Shown here piece by piece: positions 63,283 through 64,000 of a stretch of 64,000 nt of DNA. The stretch's first letter is position 1. Each line of letters opens with the position of its first letter. The position numbers were made by a program, and so were the translations under genes. Below the pieces are notes generated by a model. That model worked only from the letters and a program-made list of their open reading frames with translations, ran no database searches and was not told where the DNA came from. The DNA is from Candidatus Nanopelagicales bacterium (lineage in GTDB: Bacteria; Actinomycetota; Actinomycetes; S36-B12; GCA-2699445), in contig JBAOHO010000016.1 in assembly GCA_037045355.1 (NCBI GenBank), positions 62,001 to 126,000 on the forward strand, written 5' to 3'.

Positions 63283-64000
63283 TCAGGGAGTCGGACTCCC
63301 CGTAGGCAACGCTGGGATCGACGGTGGCTGCGAATCGACAGGTGTGGGCACGGGAACCGTCGGCGCGGAGGACGCAGGGCCGGGAGGTGCTGAAGGTCCT
63401 GAAGGTCCTGAAGGCGTCGGAGATCCCGACGCCGGGACGGACGGCGAAGCTGACTCGGCCGTGGTCGTCGCAACAGTGATGCTGGCCAGGTCGACGGTCG
63501 CGAACGGGGTGATGATCAATCCCGGCTGCACCTTCTTGCTCCAGCCCATCTGGACTGTTCCGGACCACAGCGGGATGGCCGGAACCGTGCCCGAGAGGAT
63601 GGTCTGCGATTCCTGGTACTTCGCGATTGCCTCCGCTGCCGGCAAGGTCCTCGCCTCGGCCATCATCGCGTCGAACCGGGGATCGCTGTAGCCCCCCTCG
63701 TTGGCGCCGGACTTGCCGTACAGCGGCTCGAGGAAGTTCTGGATGTTCGGGTAGTCCATGCGCCAGGTGGTGCGGAACAACCCGGGCATTTGCTTGCTCT
63801 GGACGGCAGCCAGGAACTCCTCCTGCGTCGGGAACGGCTGCGGGTTGCAGGTGATCCCGAGGGTCTTGGTGATGGACTGGCAGACTGCGGCTACCCAGGC
63901 AGCGTGGCCGCCATCGTCGTTGTACGCGATCGACAGGTCACCGGTGAAGCCACCGCCGCGAGACAGCAACTCCTTGGCGGCGGCGGGGTCGTACACGCAC
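63283..64000 (-). CDS. Second family-5 substrate-binding protein, 5' part outside the window
   Basis: C-terminal ~239 residues only. YDPAAAKELLSRGGGFTGDL, FRTTWRMDYPNIQNFLEPLY and TVPAIPLWSGTVQMGWSKKV fit the last lobe of an OppA-like protein. Odd: after the fold ends, a ~65-residue Pro/Ser/Ala tail (PTPSGPSGPSAPPGPASSAP) follows, unlike oppA. It lies 127 bp upstream of oppA on the same strand; that gap holds the oppA Shine-Dalgarno region and no gene. Confidence 0.87.
   Translation of the reverse strand, partial: CVYDPAAAKELLSRGGGFTGDLSIAYNDDGGHAAWVAAVCQSITKTLGITCNPQPFPTQEEFLAAVQSKQMPGLFRTTWRMDYPNIQNFLEPLYGKSGANEGGYSDPRFDAMMAEARTLPAAEAIAKYQESQTILSGTVPAIPLWSGTVQMGWSKKVQPGLIITPFATVDLASITVATTTAESASPSVPASGSPTPSGPSGPSAPPGPASSAPTVPVPTPVDSQPPSIPALPTGSPTP

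Overview
This window is a gene-dense, high-GC chromosomal segment of an actinobacterium. The basis is the conserved lysA-hom-thrC-thrB-rho-rpmE-prfA-prmC-glyA run, a mycothiol gene (mshB), a large SARP/AfsR-type regulator, the DapD/DapC/DapE succinylase branch of lysine synthesis, frequent GTG starts, and many 4-base ATGA/GTGA stop-start overlaps. Genus cannot be decided from the sequence. Nothing looks like a phage, plasmid, insertion sequence or CRISPR array. It reads as core chromosome with a few accessory insertions.

Layout. 1-16.5 kb: glyA (partial), a diverged Sua5/YrdC protein, prmC-prfA-rpmE, rho with a long Asn/Asp/Arg-rich insert, thrB-thrC-hom, lysA, an Rrf2 regulator, then argS. 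Between lysA and argS sits acpS coupled to a 840-residue adenylation/carrier/membrane-acyltransferase fusion behind a near-consensus DtxR/IdeR iron box; this is the strongest candidate for an undescribed system. 16.5-24.5 kb: YccF, a divergent TetR/epimerase pair, the transglutaminase/alpha-E/circularly permuted ATP-grasp operon, an orphan D12 adenine methylase and a secreted lysozyme-fold protein. 24.5-31.3 kb: galK-plsC, FKBP and tgt facing a queuosine-precursor transporter, mscL, and a frameshifted glycerate kinase. 31.3-38.4 kb: flavodoxin, GNAT, the Zur-controlled znuACB-zur operon and a SARP regulator. 38.4-43.1 kb: tRNA-Arg(CCG), a Ser/Gly/Ile-repeat protein, a coiled-coil membrane protein, a CPA2-type antiporter, a cupin and an aldose epimerase. 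43.3-54.7 kb: thpR, divergent dapE/dapD, hemerythrin, citrate synthase (riddled with indels), dapC-tyrA-pheA-fdxA, GNAT, flavin reductase, DUF6113 and mshB. 54.8-64 kb: a small secreted protein, an S9 peptidase and an Opp/Dpp-type peptide transporter with two binding proteins.

The metabolic theme is aspartate-family and aromatic amino-acid synthesis (hom, thrB, thrC, lysA, dapC, dapD, dapE, pheA, tyrA) plus metal homeostasis (iron box, Zur/Znu) and peptide uptake with peptide hydrolysis (S9 peptidase beside opp). Many starts carry a TAnnnT-like hexamer 6-7 nt upstream, the signature of leaderless mRNA. The clearest case is a symmetric TACGGTA that appears to drive dapD and dapE in both directions.

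Caution: several genes (glycerate kinase, gltA, tyrA, the S9 peptidase, oppC, oppB) carry single-base indels, often in homopolymers, while their protein sequence is otherwise conserved. Residual sequencing or assembly error is a serious alternative to real pseudogenes.
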